The translations under genes were made by a program, and so were the position numbers. The notes beneath the pieces were generated by a model. The model saw only the letters and a list, made by a program, of their open reading frames with translations, ran no database searches and had not been told where the DNA came from. From contig NC_088313.1 in NCBI RefSeq assembly GCF_910592395.1, positions 3,352,501-3,416,500 on the forward strand: a stretch of 64,000 nt of DNA, read 5' to 3'. Each line of letters starts with the position of its first letter. Position 1 is the stretch's first letter. This DNA is from Lineus longissimus (Eukaryota > Nemertea > Pilidiophora > Heteronemertea > Lineidae). Positions 59,901 through 64,000 of this stretch are shown piece by piece.

Positions 59901-62865
59901 CACAGGAGGACGAAGATTTTATCATTATTTTAAAAAGCTTAATTTATCTGGTTTTTAATGATAGGATAATTACAATACCAAGCCCGCTTATAAAATTCTG
60001 AATAGTATGCATAAATAATGTACACTGTGGTGATGTTAGTCTTGCTCACTGCGGGTAATTTACCTTCTTCGCATTTTAATCGATTTTTAATACATTTTTA
60101 CATATTTTGTACATTAGGAGACAACATTGGATGCTTATGTCGTCCAACTCGAATTTGAAAAGCGCAAGCCTTTTTCTTTAGCAGAAACGGCTCAGGATTC
60201 AGTATTCGCACTTGCTCTCAAGTCCCGAACTTGTTTTTGACTTGGATCCGGAGTGGAGACCCTCGATCCAGACACAGCTAGAGACTCTAAAGGCTGTAAG
60301 AGGCTCTGGAAGTTTCAACAGTTCTACGAAGAATATGACGATTGTTGCAGAAACTGAACTAGAGCATACACGTCAGAGATAGATCATGCATGGATTAATC
60401 CTTCATTCAACTCGTTCAAGCTACATCTGCATGTGCAGGTACAGCGAATTTAGCTGATACGTACATTACAGTTAAATTTCGTGACAACTTTGATATTACT
60501 GAACAATTCTGTTTGACTTCATGACAATCGCAGCGCTGTCAGACAACAAAAGTAATCCTGGTCATTGGTGATACATCGGCTCATCGACATCGTCAGCCTT
60601 CCAAGCCAACAAGCACGCAAATTGACCAAGTAGAGGTCAGCTCCTTCCTGACTGGAGGGATGCGGCGGTGGCATTGCCCAAGGCGCTTGCTTCACATATA
60701 AAAGGTGGGAAATAATCCATGTTCTAGCTCGTTTAGCGAGAGAGGGACTGATGACTACATGAAAGAAAGAAGCTAATAGGCTAGAGAGACAGATGAGGGT
60801 GCAGTGGTACAGGATGCTGGTGTAACCCGAAGGTCAAGCTACAATGATAGATTGTTAACCCTTTACGGCCGAGGTTTTTCAAATGCATCGAGGGCAACGA
60901 TAAAAGTGTCCATATTTCTCGGCGTTAACTCACTGTGATTTTTGCTATGTATTTCGTAACAAAATGTAGCATCAGCTAGGAGACATAGACAAATGAAATT
61001 TTTCTATTACCAAATTAATTTGCTCGTTCATGTATCAAGATCAGCATAGGACGAGGATCTGTATCATATTGGACCATACATTCAACCACGACCCAGTCGG
61101 TTAAAGTAGCAATGTCAACTTTTGATAAAGTAGATCCCAGTTCAATCTAATTTGTGAGGGTTTGTTATACCTTCAGCGAGATTTAGTTCTCTAATCACTA
61201 ATCAGAATATTGGCACCAGATGTGCTATATGAAGTTGCACAGGCCCACATGTACATGTCATTATAAGTCATCAATCATTTATTGTAAAACTATGACTTAA
61301 AGAGTTACATGCACAATGTACATATCATTTGTGTACATTCATACTTGAATGTGTGCAGATACTGACATCGTCTGTTTAGGTCAGCCGTAATCAAAAAGGA
61401 AGTGGTCAGCTAACTGTGGACAGAAGGGCCCAAGATGAGTCACACATCCTAAGGGAAACAAGGGTTCATCCCCGCCTGTTCAGGTGTGTGCTCATCATGC
61501 GGATATTAAGGGTCTTTCCTTCATAATACCCTAAGGGACTCACCAGGGTCATTGCTGACTTAGATTAGTAGGGGAGGCTGACAATGGGATTTCAAAGGGA
61601 AATGAGAGTTTGAGTATGTGCGCATGGATGATTTACCTGAGTCAACGATCTATCCATTACAACACCGATGCAATGATTAGGACCTCATTAGACCGGATTT
61701 GTGCAAATGAGCTGACAGATATTGGTTGTCAGGGATAATCTTAGGGTACCCTAGAGGCCGATTGGTTCTCAGGTATACGTGTAGCGTTTTGATGAAAATA
61801 ACGAAAAATAACGAAGTTGGTTATTTGTTGGTGTTGTTGTACTATTAGCTAATTAATATTACCGGGTGTTTACAACGTCGAACTCTATGTGATTTGTTAC
61901 GGAGTGACACGTCATCTCACAAATTATGTAGTTTGGGGCATTGTCTAGTCTTATAGAGACGGAACTGGAGTAACTCAACTACATTGGGTGATTAGCTTGG
62001 GAGGAATCATTCAATGCTCATACTGCGTACATGGATGTACAGTGACCTAGGTGTTGCATCTTCCATGATGTCCCTTTAGTAAACAAAGAAAGAATTTTAT
62101 TGTATAAATTCTACCCTCACTAACTGCAAGATAAACAACGGCCACTCGAGAGTCTGATTGGGGGGACGATTCATCGTATCACTGTTTAGATCGTTGATAT
62201 CTCATTTCAAATCGTGCAGGAGATTAAATTGAATGTCCAATTACCCGATCGGTCTTACTCGAACTGATAAAATCAGTCGGTTAGCCAAAATCCCGTTGAG
62301 CCTGAGATGGATATCTCTTGACTGCCAAACACCACTCGAATGATTGTTTCAAAACTAGATGAACTGGAAAACATGTAGAAATACGTGCCTCAATGTAAGA
62401 GTTTTGAGGGAAGGAAAGCGTGATATGGACTCATGTTTGTCTCCTCCTGTGGCTTGATTACTTGAAATACAATACTCCTAAGTCACAGATAGCATCTCAG
62501 AAATGGTCATGTAATCAAAAGTCATTGTGAAGCTTTAAACCAAGACGTCATCAACTGTCAAAAATACTATGCCATATAATCGCCATGGTGGCGCCTATTG
62601 TTATCGCATATCACGCCGAGGAAATGTTCTCGCGTTTCTCCTGGTGTTGATAGGAGAAAAAAAGAAAATCTACTGCGACCAATTGCTCAGTATATTACCA
62701 TTCCGATCAAATTTCAACTAATTTAATTTCCTTTCGACAAACTGAGCTGACTCTGAGGGGAGAAGGAGTAATTTCTTCGAGTCTGTTTTGGTAGCTCTGG
62801 TGACGCTGATGGATTAGCTTGGAGTCAAATAACGTACTACATAGAATAAGAAGGCTTGTTTGACA
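57000..62865. other. Non-coding stretch
   Basis: No supported gene. A 22-bp tandem repeat (GGTACCAATTCCGC.GACCACT twice) lies at 57572-57615. A TACATGTA palindrome lies near 57847. A 97-codon plus frame at 58608-58901 and another at 59392-59685 are protein-like but lack splice support. A block at 61480-61770 resembles conserved regulatory DNA in composition. Confidence 0.5.
57572..57615. repeat. 22-bp tandem repeat, two copies
   Basis: GGTACCAATTCCGCTGACCA at 57572 is repeated from 57594 with one T/C change. Confidence 0.85.
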
Positions 62866-62872
62866 TTTGCAG

Positions 62873-62932
62873 GGGATATCACAAGAAGGTTGCACATACC
62901 TCCAGAAAAGGAAAGAACTGGCTCATGTCTTG
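62873..62932 (+). CDS. Candidate small exon, unknown
   Basis: Acceptor CTTGTTTGACATTTGCAG ends at 62872 and a possible donor TTG|GTAGGG lies at 62932/62933. The 60-bp frame reads DITRRLHIPPEKERTGSCL. It is too short for any family call. Confidence 0.2.
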
Positions 62933-62939
62933 GTAGGGA

Positions 62940-64000
62940 TAGTGTAATTCTAGCATGGTTTCGCTATGCAGCTATCAAACTAGTTGTTAATTTATCAAAT
63001 ATTCTTACATCAAAGTACGAATTCCGAGCATTAACTTATAAACGCACCGATTGTGACTGTACGTATGTGTGATTGGTATTTTAAATCCCTTTACGAGTTT
63101 TTGTGCACAAAATATAATTGCCATCATAAATGCCAAGTTGACAGATGTTTTCGCTGGCGTACTGCATGATAAAGCATTCCGTCGTCAGCCCGACCATTTT
63201 AAACAGAAACCACCAGCGATATCTGATTTCTCTGTCAGTGTGATTGCTTTGAGTTGTGAGCAACACACCTGGTGTTAAAACCCTGAACTCATGGTAGTAA
63301 ACAAAGCAACGGGTCCAGTGCATACTGGTCCAATTGGCAACTGTTCATTCTTACTACGTGCTAATATTGTATCGTCATATCGTCTTGTTTCAATCGAGCG
63401 CTAATAGTGTGAGTTTCAAAAAGGTGTAGGGTTTTCTTCTATATTTGCCAAGCGGGTGTTACTTTACAAATCTATGCGTAGCATTGCGAGATACATGACT
63501 GTATTCCCTCTTTATTCTTCGATTTGTCGACTACAAGTAAAAGCGGACACAGATATTTTAATTTTTTTTAATTCTCACGTTTCTGTCATAAAACTAGCAA
63601 ATAATTTGCTCAGGATGAAATATGAAACTACTTACGGACTGAGGTCGTGTTTCAATGTCCTCACGGCTAAAGTGAAGCACAATCTTTAGGCAACGATTCT
63701 GAAAAAACACGTTATTATTTGTTTTACAACCAACCATTAAGTTCAATCAATGAAATACACAGGTGGGCATTACAAAACAGAGGAATGCAGACAAAGATGT
63801 TTCTGGGCAGCGAAATGCCTGAGCGTAGATTTCATCTGATATCACCAAGAAAGACGAGTCACCACACATATTCCGATTGTGGAGGAGTAGCTTTGTTTTC
63901 GTGTGTACACAGTTCATTAGGATCATTAGATCTCGAATTACTCTGTCGAGCTGGGTAATATACGATGAAGAACCCATTTGAAAATCGACCCCAGTAATGT
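62940..64000. other. Non-coding stretch to the window edge
   Basis: AT-rich sequence with short open frames on both strands and no supported gene, repeat or RNA. Confidence 0.5.

Noticed and set aside
60850-60900. TTAACCCTTTACGGCC as a possible MITE end
   Set aside because: No inverted partner found within the following 2 kb.
1-64000. CRISPR arrays, operons, bacterial promoters or terminators
   Set aside because: No regularly spaced direct repeats, no closely packed coding frames, and the contents are typical of animal nuclear DNA.

Overview
The window looks like a stretch of animal nuclear DNA, most likely from a marine invertebrate. It is AT-leaning (about 40% GC by eye) and has no long open frames, no gene arrays, no ribosome-binding sites and no rRNA or tRNA genes. 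Its clearest contents are eukaryotic mobile-element remains: a 5'-truncated LINE 3' end, several inverted-repeat (MITE-like) DNA elements, and diverged tandem repeats. The palindrome TACATGTA is strongly over-represented. I cannot fix the phylum; echinoderm, amphioxus and lophotrochozoan genomes are all possible.

Layout. 1-16 kb is mostly unique DNA with scattered coding-like frames on both strands, none of which I recognise (1.97-2.33, 2.70-2.94, 6.84-7.46, 8.95-9.34 and 9.95-10.5 kb). 16.0-24.5 kb is the repeat-rich part. It holds a 401-bp inverted-repeat element, an 86-bp tandem duplication ending in 14 C, a 944-bp DNA transposon with 26-bp terminal inverted repeats and 9-bp target duplications, an 86-bp TA-flanked MITE, a LINE 3' end with a 12-bp target duplication, and a degenerate tandem array interrupted by an 83-bp hairpin. 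24.5-37.7 kb is mostly unique DNA with a 190-bp inverted-repeat element at 30.1 kb and a small hairpin element at 34.0 kb. 37.8-38.7 kb holds the best group of exon-like segments. 38.7-50.9 kb is gene-poor. 51.06-51.82 kb carries a candidate membrane-protein exon next to the second copy of the 401-bp element family. 52-64 kb is again mostly unique, with blocks rich in homeodomain-type TAAT sites and one more hairpin element at 56.9 kb.

Interpretation. No complete gene can be assembled from this window. Candidate exons were chosen on frame openness, codon composition and splice-site quality, and all carry low confidence. The best-supported features are the mobile elements, because terminal repeats and target-site duplications can be read directly. 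The sequence could be introns and intergenic DNA around one or more developmental genes, but that is inference from AT-rich, TAAT-clustered blocks only. I saw no convincing sign of a new multi-gene system. The most unusual observation is a 24-bp perfect palindrome inserted, with a 7-bp duplication, into one copy of a repeated element.
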